A stretch of 64,000 bases of DNA from Ophioceras dolichostomum (Eukaryota > Ascomycota > Sordariomycetes > Magnaporthales > Ophioceraceae): assembly GCA_003049485.1 (NCBI GenBank), contig PYST01000128.1, positions 33,729 to 97,728 of the forward strand. Reading direction: 5' to 3'. Positions 10,069 to 21,025 of this stretch are shown here, piece by piece. The translations under genes were made by a program, and so were the position numbers. The notes under the pieces were generated by a model. The model saw only the letters and a program-made list of their open reading frames with translations. It was not told the DNA's origin and did no database searches. Position 1 is the stretch's first letter. Each line of letters starts with the position of its first letter.

Positions 10069-12195
10069 ATGAATCGAGTGGAATCACGAAGCCTTCATCT
10101 GGAAAACTCGCCACTACCATCAACATCAACGATGTGCGAATTCTCCTTCCCATTCCTCACCCTCCCCACAGAGCTCCAGCACGAGGTCCTCGTAGCGGTA
10201 GTGCGAGCGCGGGGCGTGAAGCGGGGTCTGCGTCTCCGCCTAGTGTCGCGCGACTTCGCGACGGCAGTGACCGAGGCGCTCTACGACTCGGATCTTCTCG
10301 AGGCCGGCATCCGCAATCCCGAGGATGATTCCTCCAAGAAACAGCCTCCTGGAGACCCGACGACGGACAATCCCAAACACCCCTGGACCGACGACGCGGA
10401 TGACGCGGTGGTGCGATTCGCCGCCAACGCCGGGTCCAGGCAGATCTATTGTCGCGCCGAGTGGGCGGGCGGCCCGGAGTTCTGGGCGGGGTACCTGACG
10501 CACCGCTCGCTGGCCCGCAGCAAGCCGCTGACGCCCGCGCTGCGCACGCTGAGGCAGGTCGCTGAGTGGGTCGTGCGGTACCGTCTCGAGCGCCGCATTT
10601 CACCGGCTGAGAGAAGGGCACGGGAAGGAACCTCCCAGGGAGCTTCGCCAAGTGAGGAGAAGGAGAAGCCCAAGGAGAAGGAGGAGTCCGATGAGCTATC
10701 GCGGCCATCAACAACGGAATTGGATACACACGATACCGAGGAGGTCAAGAAATGCATCGCCGAGCTTTCCCGCCTTCGCATATTCTGCGGGATGCTCTCC
10801 CGCTGGTTCGACCTCGTTCTCAACCCCAGACACGCCACCACCGAGGCCGTGGACGAGAACTCGTCGGACTTCCGCTTCTCCCTCCTCGCGGCGGCCGCGT
10901 ACCTGGGCGAGAAGCAGCTCGTGGTCGATCTCTTGCCGACCAAACCCGGCGCCGGGGTCAGCCGTAATTACGAGAAGTGAGTCCAAGTTCAATCCCCTAT
11001 GCCTCCCCAACAAGGCCATTCAACAGTCAACAAGCCAACCATCATCATCACTCAATAAAACAGCGGACTCTTCCGCACCCCATTCGAAGCTGCCGCCCTA
11101 GGCGGCCGTCTCGATATTATCTACTACCTCCTACGCACCGACGGCCCAGAAACCGCCCCGGGCCCCTACTTAGCTCCCTTCTGGCGAGGCGACGTGCCCT
11201 TCCTCGCCGCGCGGGCCCGCCAGCCCCTCGCGGTGGAGTTCGGCCTCGAGCCCGTGCCCAAGCCGACCCGTTACATGAAGGACTGGCGCTACGACATCGC
11301 GAGGCTGGTCGCGTTTTGCAGCGACGTCGGGTCGCTGCGCAGCTGTCTCGTGTACGGCTCGGGCGGTGCCGGGTTCGGGTCTCCGCTGCGCAGCGGCAGT
11401 TTCCTACCCGACCAGCTGATTTTCGCAGCGGCGCGCGGGGACCTGGAGACCATGAGGTACCTGATGGCCGATCGAAAACCACCCGAAGAGAAAGTGAGAG
11501 CGAGGGAGTCGGAATTCGAGCACGGCGCGGGCGTGTCGCCCAACGGAAGGGAGGAGTACGCGAGCCACGCCGCCTGGAGCGGCGACGACGGCAAGTCGGG
11601 CACGCCGCCCGAGTACGGCGAGCCGCTGCGGAAGGCGGCGGCGCATGGACGGTTCGAGGCGGTCAAGTTGCTGATCGAGCGCGGGGCGGACGTGCCGGAG
11701 GAGGACATAGGCGGCGAGCTGCTGAAGTGTGCGGCGTTCGGTGGGTCGACGAGGGTGCTGGATCTGCTGCTGGAAGAGCACCGGCGGCGGTACAGGAAGG
11801 AAGACACGCGGTCCGTCTACGACGCAAAGCTGGGGGTGGTGGTCCGGGAGGCGTTGCTGAGGGCGCTGAAGCGGGAGCACGACGCGATGGTGCGCCGGCT
11901 GCTGGAGGTCGGGGAGCCGTTGGGCTCTTGGAGGGGGAAGAATGAAGCAAAAGACCCCTGTTTGAAGTTTCACTGGGACGGATTCAGGAGGGATAGAAAG
12001 CTGGCGGAGCGGGAGCGGGAGGAAGAGGCCTTCGTGGTTAATGACTTAGGGGATGAGGATGGGGATGGCCGAATGGCGGCCAAGGATTCGAGGAGGGACG
12101 CAGGCAAGCGAAAACCCGCGGTAGAACATTTTCTAGCGCTGCGTCCTGCCCGCGAAGAGCCGAACCACGTAGATAGATACCTTCATGTAGCTTGA
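10069..12195 (+). CDS. F-box-like / ankyrin-repeat protein
   Basis: Two exons, 10069-10976 and 11064-12195, join with an 87-nt intron to give 679 residues; a second ATG at 10132 would remove 21 residues and may be the real start. Near the N-terminus LTLPTELQHEVLVAVVRAR followed by RLVSRDFATAVTEALYDSDLL looks like a degenerate F-box. A charged, disordered linker (residues about 190-225, rich in Glu and Lys) follows. The second exon holds ankyrin-like units at about residues 303-331 (TPFEAAALGGRLDIIYYLL), 415-445, 487-515 (PLRKAAAHGRFEAVKLLIER) and 517-545. The C-terminus is highly charged. F-box/ankyrin proteins usually present substrates to SCF ubiquitin ligases; this is family knowledge, not shown here. 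Confidence 0.75.
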
Positions 12196-12438
12196 GTTGG
12201 CCATCCTTTGCGACGACCAACTGATGCTAAGGGCAGCATCACACCCAATATCACGTGAATCTACACCGCTCACACAGTAACTCGATGGGCCGGGCTTTCC
12301 GGACCCAACCCATTCCTGTCTTTACAACAATGACTCAGACCTCCCTTCCAATTGACCGATCATCCCTGCCAACCCAACATCGTCGCAACTACTGTCGCTC
12401 TACAAACTGGACGGGAGGGCACGACGCGACATTACGCT

Positions 12439-13368
12439 ATGAAGGTAGCGCAATTCAGCAGCTTCGGCGGGCCAGACGTCCTCGAACTCGTCGAAGTCCC
12501 CGACCCTCACCCGGGTCCAGGCGAGGTGCGCATCGCCGTCCGAGCCGCCGGCGTCGGCGCCAGCGACTGGAAGAAGCGCCAGGGCCTGATGGATCCCCAA
12601 CTGCCGCAGCGCATGGGCTACGAGGCAGCTGGTGTAGTCGACGAGATCGGCGACGGCGTCACGGGTTTCAGCGTCGGCGACAGAGTCGTCGGCTTCACTG
12701 CCGAGGAGGGCGCGCAGGCTGAGCTGGCTGTGCTGGCGTACTTCGTCCGCATCCCGGAGGCGCTGGACTTTGCGACCGCTGCGGCGTTGCCGTCTGCGCT
12801 CGAGACGGCTGCTCGGTCGCTAGACCAGCTGGGCGTCAAGGAAGGATGCAGCCCCAGGACGCTGCTCATCAGCGGCGCGTCGGGCGTAGTTGGCGGCGCG
12901 ACCGTCCAGCTCGCCGTCCGTCGCGGCGCTCGCGTGATTGGTACTGCCGGTCCGGCCAACCTAGATGCAGTCCGCTCGCTCGGCGCCGAGGCCGTCGCGT
13001 ACGGGGCCGGAATGGTCGATGGGGTGCGTGCGATCGCCCCGGCTGGCGTCGACAAAGCGTTCGACGTCGCTGGCAGTGGCGTCTTGCCCGAGCTGATCGA
13101 TCTGGCCGGCGGGAACGTCGACGACGTGGTGACGATCGCGGACTTCATGGGCGCGAGACAGCACGGCGTGCGGTTCAGTCGAGGCGACGCTGGTCGTGCG
13201 CTCTATGTGCTTGAACAGCTTGGCAGACTGGTCGAGTCGGGTTTCGTGGCGCCCGAGGTACACAGATTTTCCCTGGCGGACATAGAGGAAGTGCATCGCG
13301 TTGGTGAGGCTGGGCGCGTGCGAGGGAAGCTCGTTCTGACTGTGGAACGTTCATCACTCCCAGGCTGA
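12439..13368 (+). CDS. Quinone oxidoreductase (MDR superfamily), intronless
   Basis: A single exon of 309 residues begins at the ATG at 12439 (MKVAQFSSFGGPDVLEL), which matches the usual start of this family; longer in-frame upstream sequence has no family resemblance. The GroES-like domain has GEVRIAVRAAGVGASDWKKR and GYEAAGVVDEIGDGVTGFSV; the Rossmann motif SGASGVVGGATVQLA lies near residue 145. Zinc ligands are absent, as expected for zeta-crystallin-like NADPH:quinone reductases. Gly/Ala/Val content and lack of introns give it a bacterial look compared with the intron-bearing MDR gene at 6838, raising the possibility of horizontal transfer, which would need a phylogeny. Confidence 0.88.
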   Translation: MKVAQFSSFGGPDVLELVEVPDPHPGPGEVRIAVRAAGVGASDWKKRQGLMDPQLPQRMGYEAAGVVDEIGDGVTGFSVGDRVVGFTAEEGAQAELAVLAYFVRIPEALDFATAAALPSALETAARSLDQLGVKEGCSPRTLLISGASGVVGGATVQLAVRRGARVIGTAGPANLDAVRSLGAEAVAYGAGMVDGVRAIAPAGVDKAFDVAGSGVLPELIDLAGGNVDDVVTIADFMGARQHGVRFSRGDAGRALYVLEQLGRLVESGFVAPEVHRFSLADIEEVHRVGEAGRVRGKLVLTVERSSLPG

Positions 13369-13595
13369 ACGACATTTGTTCATTTAATCGTCAACTCTGC
13401 TCTGTGTATCCGTACAACAAGCTGCAAATCTCCACTCCCGCCCATCCGATTGTCCATTATCCCTATTATCCAGCTTACAAACCGCCATGCGTGTCCCCAG
13501 CAGCGTAGACAAATCTCTCTCCTCTCATATATCAGAACCTGCCTACCCAGTAGTACACACCTCCCCAGCCAAGGCAAGCTTCATCACCCCTAAAC

Positions 13596-13964
13596 CTAGC
13601 ATCTCCTATCAAACCCCTCAAGCCGACCAGCAACCTTCTTCTTCCTCACCTCGCTCTTCGCCGTCTTCACCATCTCCTCCCCAAAATACCGTTCGTTCTT
13701 CGGCTTCGGCTTTGCCGGCGCGAAATGGCGTCGGAGCGCCTGCTTCGCCAGTAGCACCGCGGCGCGCCGCACGCCCGTCGGGATGTTGGTAGATAGGTAA
13801 CCCAGCTCGGCGAAGTCGCCCGCCGCTTCGCGGGTACTCGAGTCAGACCACCAGTTGCGAGCGGAGAGGGGCACAGCGGTTCGGGCCGTCGCGACGGCTA
13901 CTACAATTGGTGATGAGAGTGCGCCGAGGAGTAAAAGGGGTTTGCGAGCTTCATTGTTGGACAT
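13596..13964 (-). CDS. Small hypothetical protein with N-terminal hydrophobic segment, 122 aa
   Basis: A single exon starting at the ATG at 13964 (MSNNEARKPLLLLGALSSPI). A hydrophobic stretch at about residues 9-28 may act as a signal anchor or mitochondrial/ER targeting segment. The middle is neutral and contains NWWSDSSTREAAGDFAELGY; the C-terminal third is strongly basic with several Lys/Arg clusters. GC-ending codons and a plausible start support coding. The family is not recognised. The gene ends about 230 bp from the quinone oxidoreductase stop, tail to tail. Confidence 0.5.
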   Translation of the reverse strand: MSNNEARKPLLLLGALSSPIVVAVATARTAVPLSARNWWSDSSTREAAGDFAELGYLSTNIPTGVRRAAVLLAKQALRRHFAPAKPKPKNERYFGEEMVKTAKSEVRKKKVAGRLEGFDRRC

Positions 13965-14394
13965 TTGTATCGTGCGCCTCCCCAACGAATTGTATCTGCT
14001 TAGGCGGACGAGAAACGGTCTACTATGCCAGCATGGCCGTCCAGCTGTGACCGCAACCAAGTGCGCGCTGATCTCTTATCAGGCCTTGTCTAAACTTAAC
14101 CTCGCTTATAAAGGCGGAGCGCAAGCATTCTGCCTTGTAATTAACGGCTGAAGCCATGACATGCTAATTAGGTACTTATCCGTTCGATGCATCATACCAG
14201 CTACTACCTAGTTACTGTAGCACCACCACGTGTATTAGGTCGTCGGCCCTTGCCCGTACCGAAACGCCGATTTAGACCAACCTACTATCTACTTAAGAGC
14301 CTCGAAGTTCACTCCATGCAAAGGAATCCTAGATAGTCAGTACAACAATGAAATCCAACTCATAGTGCGAAGCCGCCAACCCCCTTCTCTTCAG
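13965..14394. other. Spacer upstream of the small gene and downstream of the NLR-like gene
   Basis: A relatively A/T-rich stretch with several TAGGTA/TACCTA motifs; no gene seen. Confidence 0.55.
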
Positions 14395-17300
14395 CTACTT
14401 CCACAACTTGTCCGTCTCGAGGCAAGCGAACCGCACGATAGATTCGCAAACGTCTTCCAGCTCCACAAGTCCCTCCCCGTCCCACAAATATTCCAACAAC
14501 AACTCATCATCAGCAAGCATGAGATGTTGGTTGTTCCCCTGGGTCATCAACCCCTTGAAGGCGGTCGGGAGACCATACGAAGCCAACGCCAACCCAGGCA
14601 AAGTCGCGCCCATTGAGGCCCCGGCCAGCAGTCCAATATTAGTCGCAATGTTCTGCTTGGTATTGGACTTCCACCCGATGGTGAGTTTGCGGTAGACCCC
14701 GAGCCACCGCCGGCTCTTGGTCCGGAGAATAAGGGAGTGCATCGGCATGGGTAAACTGTAGTCCGCCTCTTGGATCGGTGTACCCTGTGGGACTAATCCA
14801 GCGGAGAGCAACGTCATCGTGAGTTGGACGTGTGTTTCTGGCCTTTCTTTGATAAAGCGTTCGTGGGGCTGGCGGAGGATGAGAATGCTAAAGATATCTC
14901 TGATTGGCAATTCAAGTGGCGTTGTTGACACAGACCGCCCGATCGCTTGTTCGTCGTACCACTTGTCAAAGGTCACCCGAAGAGCGTCAATCCTGTCACC
15001 CAAGAGATTCAGGACGGTATTGACCATCCGCGCCCTTTGGTTTTCTCGGTCCGAATCCCCCTGAACAGCAGCGAGCAACAGCCACCGGATTTGCCGGTCA
15101 CTGAGGGCTCTCAACTGATCCGGCCTTGGCCAGAATATCAGAGAGTAGAGCCCAGCGGAGGCTCTGTGCAGGGCGAGGAGCAAGGTACGGTCGGCGTCAT
15201 CAAGCGACAAGCATTCGAGGAGCTTTGAATACGGCGCGTTGTAGTTGCGTAGGACCGGATAGGCGCGCTCACGCGATTCCCTTTTCCGTAGTACAGTTGC
15301 ATTGCGGGGGTAGGGAATGAATTCTGCCATAATCTGCTTCGGAGGCAGGTCAGTCATCCCGGTAATTGTATAGCGGTGGGCGAGGGTCGCCGATGTATCG
15401 GGGATGTATATACCTGTTCGGTGCCCGAGCTCCTCGGCCGTTGACGCCTTAATAGAGGCAGCGATGACGTGCGAGTTGCCGATGGCCTGGCAGTAAGATA
15501 CGATTGAATCGCGGCAGTTTGCACAGAAGTGTTGTTTTGTTGGTCCAAGACGAGGTCCAGGTCGTGAAGCTGATCATCCACCGGCATGGTATCACCCAGC
15601 TCGTCCATGGCCACGCATGCGAGAAATTCCGCAGGCATATCTTTCCATAGTGGGTCGAATCGAGAAATGTTGAGGCCGACTAGGCCTCCGCGGACGAACT
15701 CTCGCGCAGTCTGGTGGACAAGCTGGACGGGCGGTCCCCAGGCGGCGCTGAGGGCGCGTTTGTCATGATGACTTCGAGAAGGCCTCCTGTACGACTTTTA
15801 AGCCAGCCGAGAGTGTCGAAGGTGATTGACGTGACACTGCCGTGACCGTTGATGCAATATTTCGTAACGTTGTAGAGTTCCGCTAGAGTGAACTCGGCGC
15901 GGCTGCACGACATGATACGACAGACCACAAGGGTCTCCAGGGCATACTCGGGGCTTATCCGGGCCATGGTGTGCTGATAGAGAAGGTTGAGCTCATCGGG
16001 GAGCTCCTGAAGATAATCCTCCACGTCCGTAAAAGATCCGCCGTCAATGACGCACTGCTCCAAGCTCTCTACGACTATGCGGACCCAGATGAAGACGCCG
16101 TGTGCCTTTTCGACGATGGTCTGCACAAGCCCTTGCACAAGGTGTACGCTCGAGGATTGTTCGATCGGAGCGAAGGCTGATTCGAGATGATGCGTCGTGA
16201 AACTCGCGATATCGCCTCTTGTGAAGTTGTGGATGGCGAAGTGCGGGATCCGAGGGTCGCTGCCGAATTCGGCCTGGAAGAGAGGCCAAGGTCTACTTGC
16301 GAGGCAGATCTTAAGCAAATGCCTCCCGCCCCCGAAAAGAAGAGAAAGCTGCTTCAGGATGTGGGCAAGTCTGGCGTTCTGCTCGGCCCTCTCGTTTTCG
16401 TCCAAAGCGTCGATGAAGAGAACGAATCGAAGTCTCGTAGTGCTCGCGCTTATAACACTCGGCAGATAAGAGAGACAGGAGCTCAACGAATCGATATCCC
16501 ACTCTGGCATCTCCGCGCGGGACTCTTGGAGCAGCACCTCGTAATTTGGCTTGACAATGGCCAAGAAGGACGGGAACTGCTTGAGGAGTTGGTACACGAG
16601 CTCCTGCAGCATTCCACGCAGGCTCTTCTGTACGGTATTCTGGCCACGCATGTGGAAAAAGTAGCCGATGGGGACCCCTAGGCCCTCTGGGAGGAGGCCA
16701 AGCAGGCGAGGGTCTCGCATGGCGAAGCGCATGAGAGTCGACTTTCCAGATCCAGGTTTGCCAGTAATCCAGAAGAGGGGGCTGAACTCTCCTGTGTCAT
16801 CGGCGAGCCACCGGGTGAAGGGCACGTCTTCTGTGAAAAGCCACTCGAAGCTGTCTGCATGGTGCAAAGAGACTTGGCGGATTCTCTCGCGGGCTTCGGG
16901 TTGGTTCAGACTTTCTAAGCAATCTACCGAGGTAGGAGGGTTGTTTGTGGAGGCGGGCAATGGTCAGTGGAAAGAACGGCAAACACTGAAGCTATGAGAC
17001 AGCAAGCCCACCCTGGTAGTCTTTGTTAGAAATATCTGGAAAAGTTTTACCGGTCAGTGGAATGAACATTGCTGTCGGAGAATTAAGGGAGAGTAGAATT
17101 CGGTAGAGAAACTTTGCGACTCACTTTCGATGTGCGCGCGGATCTCCGCCACCCAGCCAAACAACGCGTTCCGGATCCTCACAAAACCGGTGTCAGATTC
17201 GGAGGAGAATTTCGCCATGGCTCTATGATCCGCAGGGATGCTGCCGAGAACCTCATTGGCATGGCCGATCCTGGCGCACTCAGGCGAGACGACTCGAATT

Positions 17301-18163
17301 CGGAAGACACCCATCCTGGAAATGTCCTTCTCCTCGTGGAAGGAGTAAACACGGATGCTCTTGTGTAGGTCCCAGGTCTGGTAGAATTTCTTGGCAACAC
17401 GCTCCAGGGCCTCGTTACCACGCTCCAAAGCGCGCAAGAGCTGGGTGTTCGGTCTCCGGGCGGCAAACACCCTAGCCAGGCTGAATGCAACCTTGCCGTA
17501 CGAGGCAACGTCGGAACCTCTATGCGGGGTCCCGAGGAAGATAACCCCGTGAGTGGACTCGATTATAGAGCGGTGGTCTTGGAGAGCCTGGGGGGCATCA
17601 GACGACTGGTTGAGTGCCTACATAGATTAATACCGTCAGGATACTGGATAGCATAAGAGAACTATCACTACCCAGTGGATCGTACCTCCTTCAGGACCAG
17701 GCCCCCAAGGCTATGAACGATGAATATGAATGGTGCTCGGTCCTGTTGCACCATAGAAGCATGTTAAATTCTCAGCTCCCTGCGTAGATTGGGTGGCAGC
17801 ACCGAAGGGGAGAGGGCAACATACACCGGTAGATTGCTGATCTCGGCGAATCGACACAAGGTCGTTGAGCAAATTGGCCCCATGATCCTGCAGAGAGTTC
17901 GTTCCGGCGGGAGCCATGAACCTCTCGATGTCGGCGTCGTACCCGAAGCTGTAGACACACACGTTCTTGACCGCGGCTGGCAGTAAGTCAAGGGGCCAAA
18001 ACGGCTTCCGAGGCGTCTTCGCCCCGTCTTCTGCCCAGGTCTTCCAAGGGTGCCCGAACAGGCCATGCACAAAGACGACATTCGCCAACACGGCCTGCGG
18101 CTTAGGCGGGACGAAAACCACGTTCATCCCATTCCGGAACTGGGGGTTGAGCGGTGCGCTCAT
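14395..18163 (-). CDS. NLR-like protein: SesB-type alpha/beta-hydrolase + NACHT ATPase + unclassified C-terminus
   Basis: Exons 18163-17825, 17742-17686, 17617-17125 and 16923 to about 15770 splice cleanly. Residues 1-296 form an alpha/beta-hydrolase of the SesB type: NVVFVHGLFGHPWKTW, nucleophile IVHSLGG (Ser124), IFLGTPHRGS and the His of PADHRAMAKF (His263). Residues about 298-700 form a NACHT domain with Walker A GKPGSGKST (351-359), Walker B LRFVLFIDALDE and CLASRPWP. The post-NACHT signature QLVHQTAREFV lies one frame away (about 15,730), and the C-terminal 350 residues (14395 to about 15570) lie in the third frame. Each change is the same -1/+2 step. The first could be a 50-nt intron with a poor donor (GTCATC), which would join LLE to LVHQ in phase. 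The C-terminus shows no WD40 or TPR units; one stretch (TMTLLSAGLVP) is faintly ankyrin-like. Family members are intracellular non-self or damage receptors in fungi; whether this copy is functional is open. Confidence 0.75.
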
Positions 18164-19501
18164 TCTGACGGAATATTCTACCACGATCGGGGGATCTGGC
18201 GGGACGTCAGGGGACGTCCACGGGTCAAGCTGATGTGGGCGTCAAACTCCTCCGGAGCCTGCCCGACGAGGGGACCCAAAGCCTGACCTCCAAACCACCA
18301 AAGAGTGGATTGCCAATAGGCCAAAAAAACAAGTGCCAAAAATCGCAAGTTGGCAGAATCAATTCAACAAGGGTTGAAAAACTCCGCGCGACAGGCGCGC
18401 GAACAGGCACGCGCTCTTCCGCCTTGCAACCGAGATGGAGAAGAGATGAAATTCTCGCTGATGAGGAGGTTGTCCAGCTCGAACATCACGTCGGGCGGCA
18501 ACGCCCGCATCTGCCGGGTTTTACCACCCTCTTGGGCCAATGGCAACGTCGTGGCTGCCTACCGCCCGCCACCCGTTTTGGGGGCCGAGTGCATCGGGCG
18601 GAGGGGCTCAGCATCTTAAACGCTGACCTGGTGGCTGGCGAAGGATATGGCTGAGTATTAAGATAGTTAAGAGAGAGGTAAGAGCGTATCTGTCGATCAG
18701 AAGCGGGAATGATCGAGACTGACGATGTGAAGTTGAAGTCATTCAACTCCCTGTCGTCCCGATGTGAAAGGTCCGGGAACCGGCATCATTGCCTGACGCA
18801 GAGAGTCACGTGAGAAGTCAGGTCATCTTCTTGAGGGGGTACACATCCATTTACAACACAAAATGTCCAGCCAGCTTTGTTCCTAGCGTACGAAAAGGCA
18901 AGTTGAGGCTCCTTGGACCCATGTCCAAAGATGCGGGAAACTTACCTTACCTCTATTCAGGAAGCCGGGTATCCCGTTCCTTGCCAAGAGCCCGTCGTCA
19001 GCCGTCAATCATTCTCTGCCCCTTCACTTTTATCTCTCGAAAGCACCCGAGTCAAATTCTTTCTCTGCAGACGCACATCCGATCAAGGCATCTCTAACTC
19101 GCCTTTTGCAGGAAGAGACGTGAATTCCAGAAGGACATCTCCACAATCCAGTTAGCAGTCGCGCCATGAAAGAGAGATGCGTCGAGGCTTCTGAAAATGC
19201 GAACCAAGAAACTCTCCAGTGGCAGCCAAGAAGAAGCGGCGGCCTGTGACGTCAGCACACCAACCAACTGGCGCTCCCCAGTCAGCCAGCCCATCTCTGT
19301 CACCAGCGATCTTCCGAGGCGTTCGTCATGATAGCTCTGTATTAGCTTGGCTGAGTTGGCTACTGTTTTTTTTACATCATTTTAATATTTATTCTAATAC
19401 CGCCGGGAGAAGGTGTTAATCGACTTTGGAATATTACGCCCTTGTGGTTCATCAACTCTTTGCCCCTATTCCGATAATCATCACTCCCTCACACATTCGC
19501 A
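18164..19501. other. Divergent spacer between NLR-like and GH128-like genes
   Basis: Short minus-strand open frames at 18,225-18,746 have some coding-like peptides but could not be joined to the NLR gene by credible splice sites. No repeat or RNA gene seen. Confidence 0.5.
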
Positions 19502-20581
19502 ATGAGACCACCACAATGCCGCCCCTCCCGATCCTCGAGGTTTCCCCTCCTCCTCCTCCTCTGGACAGGCCTCACAACACCACCACCACACACACAAGCA
19601 GCCCGCTCCCTAACAGCCTCCAAACGCGGCCTCGCCTATATGAACTGGGACAACCCCTCCGACAACCGCCTGCTCGTCTCCAACAACTCCTCCATATCGT
19701 GGTACTACACCTGGTCGATCTACCCAGCCTCGTCTTTCGACGTCGGCGAAGCCGTGCCCTTCGTGCCCCTAATCCACGCAGTCTCCGACGCAGAAGACTC
19801 AAACCTCGCCTCGCGCCTGTCCCGCCTGCCCGCGTCGTCGACGCATCTGCTGGCGTTCAACGAGCCGGACGGCACGACGGACTCGGGCGGGAGCGCGATA
19901 ACGCCAGGAGATGCTGCGAAGGCGTATCTGCAGCACCTTGGCCCCCTCCGGACCGGTAGCGGCAGTGGTCGCACATGGAAGCTAAGCCACCCCTGCGTGA
20001 CGGGCTCGCCAAGGGGCCTAGAATGGCTCCGACATTTTGTCGCAGAGTGCTACAAGCTCGACAAAGCGGGCTGTCCAGCCGACTTTGTAGCTGTGCACTG
20101 GTACGGCGCGTTCGACGGGCTGGCGGGGTGGTTGGGGGCTCTGCGCGAGTTCTACACGAACTCTTCTTCAGCATCAACAACACAGCCGCCGGCAGGGACG
20201 CAGGGCGCTAATAACGGCACCCTGAAGTTCTGGATCACGGAGATGGCGCTACCTCAAGGCGATGGGGCCGCGACGAGGGACATGATGAAGGCGGCGCTGC
20301 CGTACCTGGATGGGCTGGAGTACGTCCAGGCGTATGCCTGGTTCGGCGCGTTCAGGCAGGACAGCGGGGCAAATGAGTGGACAGGGGACCAGGTCGCGCT
20401 GTTTGATAGCAGTGGCGGCCTAACGGATCTCGGGGCGATTTATCTTGGTGGGGAGGAGAGCGGGTTTGAGGAGGGGATGAAGGGGGAGGGGCCGTCTGGC
20501 GCGGCAGTGGAAGTGAGGGTGGTGAGGGTGTGGGCTGTCGTGGTGGCTGTTTTAGGTACGACGCTTTGGATTCTTCTGTGA
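19502..20581 (+). CDS. GH128-like (Asl1-type) beta-glucanase, secreted and probably GPI-anchored
   Basis: A single exon of 359 residues. The N-terminus has a basic then hydrophobic stretch (FPLLLLLWTGL, about 14-24), consistent with a signal peptide. KRGLAYMNWDNP starts the catalytic core of the 'glycosyl hydrolase catalytic core' family; the acid/base is Glu121 in AFNEPD and the likely nucleophile Glu247 in FWITEMAL, with FVAVHWYG between them and YVQAYAWFGAF after. The C-terminus is small-residue-rich (GPSGAA) and then hydrophobic to the end (WAVVVAVLGTTLWILL), the layout of a GPI-attachment signal. The family includes wall proteins such as fission yeast Asl1 and fungal endo-beta-1,3-glucanases, so a role in wall glucan modification is likely. 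Confidence 0.85.
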   Translation: MRPPQCRPSRSSRFPLLLLLWTGLTTPPPHTQAARSLTASKRGLAYMNWDNPSDNRLLVSNNSSISWYYTWSIYPASSFDVGEAVPFVPLIHAVSDAEDSNLASRLSRLPASSTHLLAFNEPDGTTDSGGSAITPGDAAKAYLQHLGPLRTGSGSGRTWKLSHPCVTGSPRGLEWLRHFVAECYKLDKAGCPADFVAVHWYGAFDGLAGWLGALREFYTNSSSASTTQPPAGTQGANNGTLKFWITEMALPQGDGAATRDMMKAALPYLDGLEYVQAYAWFGAFRQDSGANEWTGDQVALFDSSGGLTDLGAIYLGGEESGFEEGMKGEGPSGAAVEVRVVRVWAVVVAVLGTTLWILL

Positions 20582-21025
20582 TGAGGATGGTATTGGATAT
20601 GAGAGACGACCAAAGTGTTGGATGGTACTCTTTGTGAGGGCGGCTAGAAAAGCTGTCCGGGTAGAGAGGTGGGTGGATGATGCTTCCATCCCTGCCTGGC
20701 CCGCTGGGTGGGTTTTCCGGCAGGATCACGGCGTTGGCGCTTCTTGAAGATCGATACCACACTCGCATTTGAAATTTGTGTTCCTTTTTCCGCTAATAGT
20801 TCGTTGCCGCCGATTTTCATGGCTCCAGCTGAGAATCCGAGCATGTTGGCCTTCCACTCCCTTGTGCGGCTTCATCATCAAATCACTCCTAAACAAAGGC
20901 CTCGCGCACCACTCTCCATGGACTGCCCGCGCACCAAATCTCCCCCTCCCTCAACACGATACAGCGTGCATAGGTAGGTGTAACCTAGGCAGGTCCCTAC
21001 GTAGACATCGCGCCCCTGTCCAGCT
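20582..21025. other. Convergent spacer between GH128-like and FAD-oxidase genes
   Basis: It contains 3' ends of both genes and a cluster of TAGGTA/CCTAGG-type motifs near 20,970-21,000. No gene seen. Confidence 0.6.

Noticed and set aside
8990..13400. Possible secondary-metabolite cluster around the two MDR enzymes and GST
   Set aside because: No backbone enzyme (PKS, NRPS, terpene cyclase), no P450 and no cluster regulator are present.
18364..18546. Coding-like peptide (ALPPDVMFELDNLLISENFI) upstream of the NLR-like gene
   Set aside because: I found no splice sites joining it to the NLR exons in frame and no start of its own that makes a convincing gene.
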